A stretch of DNA of 64,000 nt from contig CM063284.1 of the NCBI GenBank assembly GCA_032173965.1, forward strand, positions 131,059,125 to 131,123,124, read 5' to 3'. The first letter of the stretch is position 1. Each line of letters begins with the position of its first letter. The translations under genes and the position numbers were made by a program. The stretch is from Sitta carolinensis (Eukaryota > Chordata > Aves > Passeriformes > Sittidae). Below, piece after piece: positions 1 to 11,640 of this stretch. The notes under the pieces are model-generated. The model did no database searches. It was not told the origin of the DNA and saw nothing but the letters and a program-made list of their open reading frames with translations.

Positions 1-1515
1 ACAAGCCTCTTACTAGCATAGTATGCTAATTCACAGTGTTGTGTCTGCACCTTCACCATCTATGAATCTACTATATTTACTTTTAGTCTTGTCTTTTGTA
101 GCTTGAGATGTAAATTTTCCCTCCTGTTGACAACCTGACACTACTACTGACTGGTTTTATCAGCTTCACAATGAACTTCCGATTTCACAGGCATGAAGTT
201 ATTAGCCATATTCACTGGCTATTTTTCTTCAAGTTATATTTATAAAAATCTTGTAGAAACATTCAGCTAAAGGTACAGGATTTGGGGCTTTTTTAAGTTT
301 CATGGTATAAATAAGAAAAAGAAAAGAGAACAAATATTATACTAAAATTGAACTGAAACAGGGTTTTGGGGGACTGGTGAAATTAACTGAAATATTTGCT
401 TACATTACCAAATTTTCTAATTTTACTTGATTATTTAACTTAGGTTGATTTCTTTTAATATTTCATAATACAAGCTGAAAAGTTTCATTTAGGAAAACAG
501 CTGTGGGAAACATTACAGCAGTTCCAGATATAAAGGCTTCACATCAAAATAGTTCTGCATTGATAGCTTTATTCCCTCCTCAAGTCTTCTTAGCTCCTAA
601 ACTTTTACCAAACTAACTCAAACCAAAATCAGACTCACTGATATTCATTCCCTTTTTCATATGTTCACTACTGACTTTTTTATATATAATCTCTGATTTA
701 TATTCAGCACCTCTGATATAAATATAACATCCCTCTAACAAGCATCTTGGTACAGAAAAGCCTTATTTTTGCATTAACTTTTTTTTTTATTTGTTACTAT
801 TAATTCCTGGTAGGTGTCAGAAACCTTTCTTCCAGTGCTGAACTCTTTCACTGTACCCATGTTGTGTCCCCACAAAGTATTCAGTGTACTGTTCTTTGTG
901 ATTAGCATTGCTTTTTGTGTGTATTTCCCAGAGTGCTAATCAAAACAAAGGGAAATACTAGAAAAAAACACTGCCACTAAGGAACAGAAAAATCTGCTTC
1001 TACATCTTGCCTGTCCTGCATAGGAATGAAGTTCTGTTTTAAGGGTAACTGCCTTCTGATGCAGCAGACATTTCTCCATCACCACCTCCCTGCTGTCACT
1101 GGGGTATTGTCAAGCATGTTTTGAACACTAATTCTATCCTTCTGATGTTCTTTTTCAAAGAGAATACTTGTTTCTGGGCATTTTATTTTATTTACTCAGT
1201 CTTAACTCTCTTCTTTTTAATGCCTATTGGTATATGCTTTACTTCTTTCAAAAAAGAACATCCTCTTTTTGATCTTCTGGGGTTTTTTTCAGTCAGATAT
1301 TCATATCTGAACTGAAATGGACATCCCTATGTGGTTAAATATTCGCAGTTCACTCTTTTTGCAATCTACTGACAACAAAGCAGTTAAGTAAATATTTCTG
1401 GAGGTGATAGGATTCCTTTCAACAGGAGAAGAGTTTTTTCTTCTTTATGAAAATAAAGAAGGAACCAGAAAATCCAAGAAAAAAGAGAGAAAATATTTTC
1501 TTTCTTACCAAGCCT
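1..1515. other. AT-rich unique sequence, no gene seen
   Basis: AT-rich sequence with short T runs (for example about ten T at 779-788) and no recognisable repeat family. The only frame of note, 1121-1315 on the plus strand, is a hydrophobic, low-complexity 64-codon frame with no splice or start context, and I treat it as chance. A small inverted repeat lies at 1437-1464. Confidence 0.6.
1437..1464. repeat. Perfect short hairpin plus nearby palindrome
   Basis: Arms CTTCTTTAT (1440-1448) and ATAAAGAAG (1453-1461) pair perfectly around a GAAA loop, and the stem extends to about 12 pairs if one T-G wobble is allowed. A separate 14-bp palindrome, AGAAAATATTTTCT, lies at 1488-1501. Both are seen directly. 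In AT-rich DNA such dyads occur by chance, and no function is claimed. Confidence 0.6.
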
Positions 1516-1572
1516 AAATATATGTATGTGTGTGTGTGTGTCTGTGTATTATATACATACAAATATATATGT
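1516..1572. repeat. TG/TA microsatellite
   Basis: An imperfect simple repeat with seven TG units at 1527-1540, flanked by TATG and ATATAC units. It is an ordinary vertebrate dinucleotide microsatellite that could be length-polymorphic. Confidence 0.85.
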
Positions 1573-3829
1573 GACATTTTTCAAGGATTTCTGTGCTCCT
1601 GGAAGAGCATCTTATGAAAAGTTTTCAAAGTCTGTGTCCTTTCAGGACATACTGAATTTTCCCCTTATGAAGGACAAACTAACAATGTGTTGAGATGCAA
1701 ACTCAGTCACCAAGATCTCATTTCCATATCTGGCAGTGACAATACCTTATTTTCCTTTCTCTGATACACTGATAAACAGTCAAGATAAAGAGACTTATAT
1801 TCTGAAGAGTCATTCACTGACAAAACCCACAGTGTTTTGGATCCCAAACCACTCCCCACTTAAATCCTTTCTCCCATTTTAATTTAGCTATATCCTCAAG
1901 CCCTGAAAATTTAATTAAAATAGCTTGGCACTCTGAAATTTCACTGGTCTTCCTGTACCACTAAATTGTTGCTGAATGTTTAAAGAAATGCTGTTCTGCT
2001 TTACCATGTGTAGTGACAGTAATGGGAAATGATGAATAAAATATTTATTTGAAAATCATGCTCATTTTTTCTCTATTGCTAATGTTTATATTAATACCTT
2101 TATCTCTGGACCTCATAGAAAAATACAGTATAATATGGCATCACTAGCAGCAGGAATACAACTGAATACCTCTTGAGGATTTTGGCTATCGATGATATTG
2201 ACTTGAGGACAGTTCCATTCTCCCCCTCTAAAATATGGCCAAACTTCCAGAGCCATGGGGTCAGGCTTGTTGGCCTGTGCTCCTCTGGCCACCTTCTTCA
2301 CCTCCTTTTCCAAAGACTGTCCCAATGGGCAAGGACAATTTCATGTGTTTCCACCCTCCTTTCCTCATTACCCATTTTGGCTACCTTCTTTCCTTCAGCA
2401 GCATTCTTCACCTTCCAACAGCTCTGTCACTTTTTGTAAGGAAAAGTAGACACATGCAGATGTAAAATGATGACATTTTCTAGGTTACCTGTGAACATCT
2501 GGAGGAGGCAGTTTGTGCAACACCATCCCAAGACAGTCCAACAGAACAAAGTTACCAATTTGCTGCCCTGTGGCCTGCAGCAGGGCAATCTTACAGTCAC
2601 ACAACTCCTCTTTTTGTCACTCCCCTTGTTTGTCCCCTGGGTACCAGTCACCAGATTTGACACCATTGCAGAGCCAAGTGTCTCCTCAGGATCCTGCCAG
2701 GTGTGTGGGACACCATGGTCAGGCAACTGGGAGGAGAAGATGAATCCTGCAATATTTACCTGGCACAAAATTAGTGGGGACAGATCTCAGTCTCTAAAGA
2801 GCAGGTTCGGTTCAGGATTACAAGCAGAGATTTGAGAGGAGAAGAATATTACACTCAAAACCATTTTTAAATGCTTTTTTTTTTCTCACACTGTTTTACT
2901 TGTTCTCCAGCTAAGGAGCATGGTAGAACTCAACCATTCAATGAATGCCAGGCAGGGGCCAATCCACAGCTTTGCAGTCTGCTGGAAAATCTCCTTGTAG
3001 AGACATCCCCTGAACACAAGGGGAAATTAAGTACCCTGAACTGAAGCTTCCAGTTCCAAACCACAACTTGGACCATTCTGGCTGCAAGAAAAATCCTTCA
3101 GAAAAAGTACTAATGTAAGGTGTTACACTCCACAAAGATGCTAAAAAAATAACTTCAGGCCTCAGGAGCTGCCCTGTAAGTTTCATGGGACATTAGCCCA
3201 AAACTTTTTTTCAGATTGCAATATCTGTCTTGATGAGAAAGGGAAACTCAGTGAGAGACAAAAACTGATAAAACAAAAGAAATTCAATAAGTTGTTCCTC
3301 AAAGCTTATCACACATCTTCATAGGTAAGTCTCTGAAAACTGTGGTTACTATAGCTGGTCTTTCTGAAGTCAGCGAAACACACTCCTACAACCTTCTATT
3401 TACTGCTGTATGCTGCATCTTTTTGCAGGGTTGCGAGACAAACATGAAAAAAAATATTATGTAATGAGTAAAAACCTATTCTCAAATCATTCCCTGTCAT
3501 TCATGAATTTGTTCGGACACTTTCAGCGGCAAAAGAAGCTACACCTTTCTCTGCCAGCTCAAAAAGTCTAGACCTGTCAAGGTAATGGAACATGGGAATT
3601 AGCATATAGGACATTTGATTTATCACCCCTAAAACACTGTTAGTATTCCTAAATGGAGTGCACATAAGATTGAAATACAGGATTTTGACATGGTTACTTT
3701 CTCACATAGCTTTCTGCCTTTCTGGAGATGGAAACATAATCAGACTTAATCTACATTTGTTTAAAAGGAAACTATTTATTCTTGTCAGAAATATCAGAGA
3801 AAAGAAAATCTGAAGAAATATTAAAGTTG
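1573..3829. other. Unique sequence without a supported gene
   Basis: Mixed unique sequence. The part from 2113 to 2835 is somewhat GC-richer and carries several overlapping frames of 60-122 codons on both strands. They shift frame, contain stops between the open pieces, and match no family I recognise. A 3' splice-like or donor-like context exists at 3325 (cataggtaagt), but the sequence upstream is not open. I see no gene. Confidence 0.5.
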
Positions 3830-4137
3830 TAAAAGGGTTTGATCAACTGGAAGGAGATAAGCTCTTCAGTCTGATGAAAAGTCTGGAAAAACAAGAGAGA
3901 GTCTAAAAATTATGAAATAAAAGTGAAAGGGGAATTCAAGCACAGCTATTTCAATCAAAAAGTAATAAGTATGTGGAATAAATTATTGTCAGGTGAAGCT
4001 ATTGAAGCAAATAAGAGGAATGAATTTAAAAGACAGCTAGACATCTTTATGGAGAAAGCAAGATCTTCACATTTTTCCTACTTATATTCTTTGGGTTGGA
4101 TCCAGGACTTAGTGTCTAAAAAAAGGACCTAGGAGGA
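3830..4137 (+). mobile_element. Ancient LINE (CR1/L2-like) ORF2 C-terminal fragment
   Basis: The plus-strand frame ending at a TAG near 4130 encodes a stretch with the order of conserved residues found at the C-terminal end of CR1/L2-type reverse transcriptase proteins. These are an aromatic-rich segment, then ISMWNKL (the family's V-x-x-W-N-x-L-P block), then FKRQLDIFM (the F-K-x-x-L-D block). Upstream, in a shifted frame, LFSLMK matches the usual 'LFSL' block of the same region. That shift and the stops show the copy is decayed. The length, about 300 bp, covers only the very end of the protein. The family is inferred from motif order alone; a chance similarity is less likely but possible. 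Confidence 0.5.
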
Positions 4138-6138
4138 CTTGAACTGCTTAAATCCAGAAATACATCCAAAAAGTCCCAACTGACTACTGCAAATGCTGGA
4201 AACACCTGGGTTACATAGTGTCAAACATGTTGAGACCTAGAACAGGGTCTCCATGTTCCCTAGGGCTGTGTCAGTCCATCCCACAACATGGTGCTGGCTC
4301 CCTCCCCAGTCCAGATTTGAGCCAGTGTTTCCCAGGGCCTGATGCAAAGACTGGTTTTCCAGCATGCCAAATGCAAGGCAGGGTACCAGGTCCCACACAA
4401 AATACAGTAGCAGCTGGCACTTGACTTGAAAATTATGAGAAGTCTAGTGCTAATCTCTGTCTTTGATACAGTGCTTTGATAATAACATTATGGGATGAAT
4501 GTAGAGGACCCTGATGTCTTTTTTTCTGGATGGGATCAAAATCTGAATGTTCTGAATGTAAGAAAAAAGGATGAATCTCTTTTCTTCAAGGGGGTTTAAT
4601 CGTGCAAAAGAGCATTTCAGACTCAGTTGATCAGAGAAAAAGTAAGAAGTTGCATGAATACATCCTACTAGATAGGCAGATGGAGAAAATTCCTATACTT
4701 GTGATTGCTCTTTCTCAGGATTGTTGCCATTTTTTGTATCATACCATCTGGTTACGTTATTTTTATTAGTCTGGGATACTTCTACCCTGGCTGATAAAAA
4801 TACTCTTATCACAGAAGTATTCAAAAAAACTCATTTCATTACCTCTTGAGCTTCAAGCTGCCAGTGGAGGACACCACAGGGAGACTGTGAGATGGCTGTG
4901 GCTCACTATCTGGAAGATATGAGTGTACTGGGCAGTGTAAGCCTCAGATCATAAATACATGTTGGGCTCTGACTAACATTTACAAGAGCCAAAAAAGAGA
5001 CTGTGGAATTAATTTCAGAAACTTTTAGGACATTTCAAGCCATCTGCAAGATGTCCCCTTCTGTCCCCCCTACTCCCCACCCACTTAAATTGCAATCATA
5101 TGTTATCAGACTGACTCCACACAGGCTATGACAAAAAAAAAAACATCTTGTCTTTCATTTAGGCTGAGTCACCCACCACTCAGCTGTTGGGATAGATTTT
5201 CATCTGGGTGCTGGGATTGCATACACTGTGTCTGAAACATAGCTGGAGGCAAATGGAGGTTGACAGAGGAGAGCAGGAGAGGCTTGTGTGCAGCTCTGCA
5301 AGGCTGCTCAGTCAGGATAAGGGACCCCAGGGATATCCTCCTGACAGGGAGAGAGCACCCCAGGGAGGCAGTACCCCATTCCTGACTTCCTGTGGCTCAA
5401 ACAACACTGTGTCATCTCTGCAAAGGCACGAGTAGAAAGTGAAGTGTGCAACTGGAGCTGTTTTACAATGAGGCCCAGGTGTTGAGGGAGTTAAACCTCT
5501 CCAAGGTTTAAAAGGATTTACACACCACCTACCTTCGTGCTGAAAAAAATAAAAAAGCATCTTGGCAAGATTTGTACTGATAAGAAAATATCCTGTTAAA
5601 TTAGTACTGATAAGTGCTCTGCACTGATTTTCTGAATTAACTCTGCATGACCCAAAAAAATACGTGCTCGGTGATGTAATTATACTGTGCTTGGATCTCT
5701 CTAATAAGACTTTCTCCTTTACATCTAGTTCAGAGGTCAAGTGAACACTGTTAATGCTGTGGGAAACAGGGCAGAGGTAGTGTTGGACTAGGGCTGGCAC
5801 CTGGCTAGGAAGGGGACTGGGTCATCATCTGCAGGTAGGTTTGGGGGTGGCTTGACTGAAGAAAAAGGCAGAGGCTGTTGAGAAACAGACTCATCTGGTA
5901 AGGCAGGTGGGCAAGCATTCCTGCCAAACTGCAAAACACAGCAGGCTGCTATGTTTAAAGTTCAGAAGGTAGTTATAATTTGGAGGAAAGATAAGAAAAT
6001 ACTTCTGAATCACCCAGCTTCCATTTTGTTTCTTTTAAAGAATTTGCAATACTTCTATATCTAAATTTCTGTTATGGAATGGTGATTGTTCATATGAAGA
6101 TCACGGCTTATGTAAAGAATGCAGAGGCAAAAATCTGC
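4138..6138. other. Unique sequence without a supported gene
   Basis: No repeat family or exon recognised. A pyrimidine/C-rich patch lies near 5060-5090 and an 11-bp direct repeat (GTACTGATAAG) occurs twice about 30 bp apart near 5574 and 5604. The 162-codon minus-strand frame at 5312-5800 has no recognisable domain and is treated as chance. Confidence 0.5.
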
Positions 6139-6290
6139 TCATATCTAATCCTGGTTCTGAGAGTGATACAAGCTTTGACCTTGAGCACATCACTTAACCT
6201 CAAAGGAACAACTTGAGGATTCATGAGCTGGTGCTTGACGAGTGCTTTGAAGATGAAAAAGGCTTTATAAGTGGCAAATATTGTGTGTTC
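6139..6290 (+). mobile_element. MIR-like (CORE-SINE) fragment
   Basis: The order of blocks matches sauropsid MIR-type SINEs. It starts with 'atcctggttctg', continues with 'tttgaccttgagcacatc' and 'acttaacctca', and after a deletion ends in 'agtgctttgaagatgaaaa' and 'ggctttataagtggcaaat'. The last two correspond to the tail region with AGTGCTTTGA and CTATATAAGTGC in the family consensus as I remember it. The copy is old, with many substitutions and an internal deletion. It overlaps the first part of a 139-codon plus-strand frame at 6213-6632, which argues that the frame is not a gene. Confidence 0.65.
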
Positions 6291-7384
6291 TGGGACCTGG
6301 AAATTTTCAATGTTTGTATATATAATCATTTACAGAGGATTTGCTACATAAAAGAAACCGTATATTTTGCTGAAAATTGCTGGAGTGAAGATAAGAACTG
6401 CCATTTCCAAGTGAGAGGATTTTTCATTGCAATCTTCCTCTTCCTTTCCATAAAGCTTTTACAACATGAGTCAGGGCTGACTGTTTTGCTTGTTTCAAAG
6501 GGAGCAGTTGCATTTGTCCTATGTTGGTCAACGAGTGCAAGGGTGAGGGAGAAGGTTTACAGGGAATATGCTCGTGACCTACACAGTGTAGGTCCACAGT
6601 TTGGGCTCGTCCCCAGCCACGAGGTTAGATAGGCTGCATGCCGTGTATTCCACAGAGACCCCGTGTAAGGGGAATGCAAATCAGCACTCACCAAAGCTAC
6701 AGTGCCCTGTTGACAGCAGATGTTAAAGTAAGCAAGAGCATGGAAGCATTGACTGGAAGGAGGTGGCTGACACTGTAGGCTTTAAAGGAAGATTATACAT
6801 TAGCATCATGTTAGGATTTCTCCTATGAATCACCTTTCAAAGAAGGTGGCAGCTGCACAGAGCTAGTCTGTGTACATTATAAAACAAGATTTGTATAAAT
6901 GTATGGTTTAGGTGGCATGATATCTTCAACAAAATGGGACTGAACTCATTCAGGAGGTGTCTCACCTTCATAGGTCCTGCCCTTCCCTACATTATTCAAG
7001 TTCGTGATAGTGCTATTGACAGCAGCAGCATTAAGTTTGTGTGTTGGTAAAAGAGAAGAATTGTCATGAAAGGGGTAATTATTTAGGAGTATCCTAATCC
7101 AACAGTGAGCTGGGAAAAAGTGTGGTATTGATTACCTTGCTGAGCCTGCATCCCACTGACAAGAAAGATTGCAATGCCCTCAGAGGCAGAATTTCCTCAT
7201 GCAGCTTTTAAAGATCTTTTAAAGACAAATCTGCTTCTGAACCATGTACTCCTAATTAATTTATTTTATTGTTGATACAACATGCATGAGGTCTACAGGC
7301 TATGAGTACCCAGTGGACTTGAGCTTGCTGCTTCCATATAAATCAATTTCAGGCATGTTTTCCCCTTAATCTGTGTGAAATTGG
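6291..7384. other. Unique sequence with a CpG-retaining patch
   Basis: Between about 6520 and 6670 several CpG dinucleotides survive (GTCAACGAG, GCTCGTGAC, GCTCGTCC, CACGAGG, GCCGTG, CCCGTG). This is unusual for the otherwise CpG-poor surroundings. No open frame, promoter element or repeat family could be tied to it. The rest is AT-rich and featureless. Confidence 0.45.
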
Positions 7385-7475
7385 CTGGCTCAAATTCTAT
7401 ACTCTCCACTTAATCAAATTGCTTGTTGAAATCAATGGAGATTCTGACTGAGTAAGGACTACCTTGTTTGTCAGG
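7385..7475. repeat. Ancient sauropsid interspersed repeat fragment
   Basis: Contains 'gttgaaatcaatggagatt' followed by 'ctgactgagtaaggact'. This pairing, of the form ATTGAAGTCAATGGA...TGAGTAAGGACT, is a phrase common in reptile and bird genomes as part of an old dispersed repeat. I cannot assign the family by name. The fragment is short and diverged, so chance similarity is possible. Confidence 0.4.
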
Positions 7476-10400
7476 TGGTCTCTACAACAGTCATGTGCAT
7501 TTGCATACATGAAATAAAGAAGGCGGAGTGTAAAGAAAGGAAAATTACACAAGGATGCTCAAGCATACAAGGAACAAAAATAAACAAAACTGTATATTCA
7601 AAAGGTGAGGACACTGAACGTTGCTTCTAAATGAGACTTTTTCAATTTTTTTTGCTTGCCTGACAATGGCTGATTTGCTATAAGTTCAAGAAACAGGGGG
7701 AAGAAAAGTGAGAATGTTTTACTTACCAGAATAAAATGCTCTCTTTAACATGTAGGGGGTTTGTTTCTCACACAGGTGTGAGTCCTTCCTGCCTCCAGAG
7801 AATCCAGTCAGAAGTGGACCATCAGGAGCTTCCAGTAAACAGTTATCTGGGGATCACATTGGAAATGCAAAGCGGCAGTTAGGACAAGTAGGAATGTTCA
7901 CGTTTGAATCTAAAGAAAACTTGAATTGCTGGACAAAATGGAAACAATCAAGAAATTCCTCATGAGGTTCTTTTGTTCTCTCTCATCTCACAGTATTTTC
8001 TCACTAACCAGCACCAGGAAAAACATTCCAACAAAGTAATCTTTTTCTCCCCCCATATTGTCTGGAAAACTTGTTTGTTTCCCATTGGGCACAATTACCA
8101 GCACTAGGGTAAGTGTTTGGGCCCCATACATCCCTATTCTCATCCCCACTCCCCAGATACCAACAGGCTGTGAAGTGCTCTGCCGAGGAATGCTCTCAAG
8201 CAGGTATCTGCTCTTCACTTGGCCTCTCCACAGGACTCTTAGCCTCTCCAAGGAATACAACTTGCAGAAAGAAAAGTACAGAGACTCATAACAGAGTGAG
8301 TTATCTCAACTTACCTTATCACAAATGGGAATTTGTAGGAGAATCATATTATGCACAGCAGGATCTGAGTAATTCAGCATCTGGCACAAGCAAACAGCAA
8401 TACCTGATCAGGTTGGAGAGAGAACTGAAGCATGAGAACATTTAATTATCTACGCTATCTTTAGAACATCCAAAGTATTTTTGTACTTCCTATCACCTCT
8501 GTAGTAGAGCCTTCATTTTTCCATGTAAAATATTTTAATTACATAAAATGCTCAATTAGAACTTTAATTTCCATTCTAGAAAATAAATACACTATGCAAT
8601 TCACTGACTTGCTCTTAATTTCTCCAACAATCCTCTCAAACTTTTCAGTAGGTATTCCCCATTTTCTTCCCATTAACAATGTCTATGGGGATCTTGAACA
8701 CCAGACTTACTTCTGCTGCTCTTTGCAGCTTTATTTAAAGGAGAAAATCCTAGGTCCTTTGCCAGGCCTTCCTTCCTTCAGCTTCTCCCTTGAATATCTT
8801 TCCTGCAGACATCCTGGAGGACTGCCAGACTGCTGATTGGAAAGGTCTTTTTTATAGGAACTGATTTTGGCAGTCAAAAACTGGGTATGTCGTAGTGAAA
8901 TTTGTATTAGAGCACATCTAGTATAAAAGGAAAGCACCCGCTCTAGACAAAGGTGTGATCATACGAAGCAACCAAGATTACTAAGAGTGGAATAAGCAAA
9001 CCTTGGCTTTATATAGGCAAGGAAGTGAATGGGGAAAGGAGGGGGGCCAGAATGACTGAGGGCTGGGGGAGAACATGTTGAGTTTGGGGGCAGACAGGGA
9101 GGATGGGGCAGCAGGGGCTCAAGGCACTGCCAGAATGGAGATGAATGCAGCAGGAAGAAGATCCAAGAGGGCTCCCAGGGGCTGGAGAATGAGAAATACA
9201 TTTGGAGGCTATGACTACAGCTCCTTGCTGTGGAGCAGAAAAGTCTCCATTTTTCCAAGAGTGGATTGAAGCATGGACAGACTATGTAACTAGCTGTGAG
9301 GATCCAGTATCCACTGGCATATTTTTACATAGAAAACTGTGGTTTGATCATACAGAGACTGCCTTTTTTCAGCAGATCTGAAATCTTGATTTTCAAGAGC
9401 ATACTCACTCTCCAAATCACTTTTGGCTGAAAATTGGCAATGGAATAAAACCCCATAGAAAACTCATCTTTACCTTTCTTCTACAAGCTGTTGTACTGTA
9501 CCCACACTCTAGAAACCTGTGGCCACACTACATTCCAGCTGAATGCCTGCTGCCTGTCGCTCTCCTTAGAGCTCCAGCCTGGGAGAAATCTACCTGTGTC
9601 ATACCAATGTACTCTTGCAGAAGAAATCCCTCCAGCACTTTAGCTTGTCCACACAGCATGATGCAACAGCACACACAAAAACCAAAACAAGCCTTGGCCC
9701 TCTTGAAGAGACTCTAAATATAATGCTGCCACTTTAACAGCACCGTTTGCTTTGCTCCAGCATCCCATCTCTCTGCAGAGCCATCATCCTGCAGGGGTTC
9801 ATCTGTAATATACTTACACTGCTGGCTCACAGGGCAGGTATCTCTGCACAGTGCTGCACTGGGTGGGGCAAGTGTCCCCTCCCTGCAGACAAAAGGCTGA
9901 GCTCAAGACGCAGAGTTGCTCTAACTGTCTGTGTCCAGCTGCCAGCAGGGATAGTCACAACAGCTGGGGGCACTCACTGATGGAGAAGATGCCAGACGTG
10001 ACAAGCAGAACCAGAAAACCTGTGATGGTCTCAGCAAGGCTGGGGGAAAGCCTGATGGAGTGGGCAGACATAACAGAGAATGGTTGAAAAAAGAAACCTC
10101 TCTTTGTGAACGAATGTAGAGCTTCTGAGGAAAAGTTCAAGGAAACATATGAGAAGCAATGAATGCTAGCTAAAGCTCTAGGCATTATTGTAACACCATG
10201 TGTTGTACTATTGCAAGCCTCTTGCTGTGCAAATCTGAGAGCAGTAGGCATCAATCTGTTTGGGGATGAAATTATAAATAAGCAAATAACCAGTACATGA
10301 ATAAAACGAATTGAAACCACCCTGCATATCAAAGAAATCTGTGACAAGTGACATACTTTCACATGGGTGATTGGAAAAAGGAAAGAAAAAAAAGCCAAAG

Positions 10401-11167
10401 ACATTTAAAATAACAAGATATCAGGCAAGCTGGAGTTGAATGCAGTAGGATTAAACACTTTCTTGATGTAAAATCACTGCCTTCTCAGGACTTGCATCTA
10501 AGACTGTCTCGACCCTCTTATTTAATTACACGTTGATAGACCATCATGAGACCTCATGGGAAATCTTGCAAGATCTTATGACAGACATTAAATTAGCACT
10601 TGCTTTCACCGTAAATATAATCTGATCAAAAACATTTCATGTGTGAAAAGAAGCCAAGTTTGAAAAAGAATGGTTCAGCCACAGAAAGAAATGACATCCA
10701 TAAAATCAGCCATTGTGGAAGAAAAGAGGTAAATTATCAGGTATCTTTTTCTTTGAAAATGCAGAACAAAAGGGGTAATATGCATAAAATGTTTGTAGAC
10801 TTATCCCCTACATGACACCAGAGTCTTATTGAAATGTGGACACAGTTTCTCAATTATTTTAATGTGAGCTACTGTCCAAAGAACTGAGTGATGTCATCTG
10901 GTCTTCTACAGCAAGGCCATTGTTTACACTTCCTCCCTTCTGCTTGCCCCAGGGTCTGTACAGCTGGAGCTGATCCAGCCTAAAGCACATCTCCCTCAGG
11001 TATCTTCTGAGTGGGAGCCATTCCCACAGCTGACTGCCTGCATGGAGGCAGGAAAAAAGATATCATGTGTGCCTTTTTTGGTGAAGCTGAGCTTCAGGGC
11101 TTGTATCAAGGTCCCATGATGCATTACCACAGGATTACATTTACCTGGAGAGCTGTAAGACACAGAG

Positions 11168-11173
<6 letters not shown>
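7476..11173. other. Unique sequence without a supported gene
   Basis: Holds an octamer ATTTGCAT at 7499-7506 and a plausible intron acceptor (ttctctctcatctcacag) ending at 7991. That acceptor is followed by about 115 bases up to a donor-like GGGTAAGTG at 8105-8113. The frame between them is open for 38 codons but closes on TAG at the donor, so it could only be a non-coding exon. A purine/G-rich patch at 9020-9200 carries overlapping short frames on both strands. No known protein or repeat was recognised. Confidence 0.45.

Positions 11174-11200
<27 letters not shown>
11174..11200 (+). repeat. Pure poly(A) tract, 27 A
   Basis: Twenty-seven uninterrupted A residues follow 'gagaattat'. It could be the tail of a retroposed copy on the plus strand, but there is no AATAAA just upstream and no clear target-site duplication, so a simple homopolymer is equally likely. 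Confidence 0.8.
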
Positions 11201-11203
<3 letters not shown>

Positions 11204-11540
11204 AGGGAAATCAGGACAAATAGGAGTTTCTAGGAGTACCTCCTCTGTAATCTACCCATTAGGAGCACTTAAAGGTCCTTAGACTTGCTCCTTGTAAGCT
11301 CCTGCTCCTTCCTTGCAAGGCAAGGCAGCAGGGGCTACTCAAGGCTGTGTGGTTTTTGCACTGCTGGCAGGCAGGTCTGAGTTGATTCCTGAATCCTAAA
11401 CAGATCCTCACCTTGCAAAGCATTGTCCTTAGCAGGGGTGGAAAGGACACAGGGAGAGGAGCATGAGCTCTATGGCAGTGTTACTGGTGAAGCCCATGAC
11501 CAACAGGGAAAGGACAGAAGGGGTGACCCTTTAGATATTT

Positions 11541-11640
11541 CTCTTCTTTTGGTTTTTGGGGGGTTTTTGTTTGTTTTTTCGTTTGGGATTTTTTTTTTTG
11601 TAAGTTTATTTGTTTGTTTTTGCTTGTTTTCTGTGAGTTT
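11541..11640. repeat. T/G-rich low-complexity block
   Basis: A run of TTTG, GTTT and T-only units including about eleven consecutive T. Read on the minus strand it is an A-rich AAAC-type simple sequence, similar in character to the block at 33792-33840. It explains the low-complexity frames at 11423-11663. Confidence 0.75.

Noticed and set aside
2113..2768. Minus-strand open pieces with a Gly-Gln/Lys-rich start that faintly resembles a retroviral matrix protein start
   Set aside because: The apparent start is a TTG rather than ATG, the pieces are in different frames with stops between them, and no LTRs, primer binding site or pol motifs were found nearby.
5312..5800. 162-codon minus-strand open frame
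   Set aside because: No recognisable domain, and a long frame by chance is plausible. An acceptor-like TTTGCAG on the minus strand near 5430 lacks a matching donor.
6600..6618. Sequence resembling a tRNA-Pro type primer binding site (tttgggctcgtcc)
   Set aside because: Only partly matches, no LTR is visible on the left and no retroviral reading frames follow.
6213..6632. 139-codon plus-strand open frame
   Set aside because: Its first part overlaps the MIR-like SINE, and no domain or splice context supports it.
7992..8106. Exon-like interval between a good acceptor and GGGTAAGTG
   Set aside because: The only open frame ends on a TAG at the donor, and the other two frames have early stops. 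It could at best be a non-coding exon and no other support exists.
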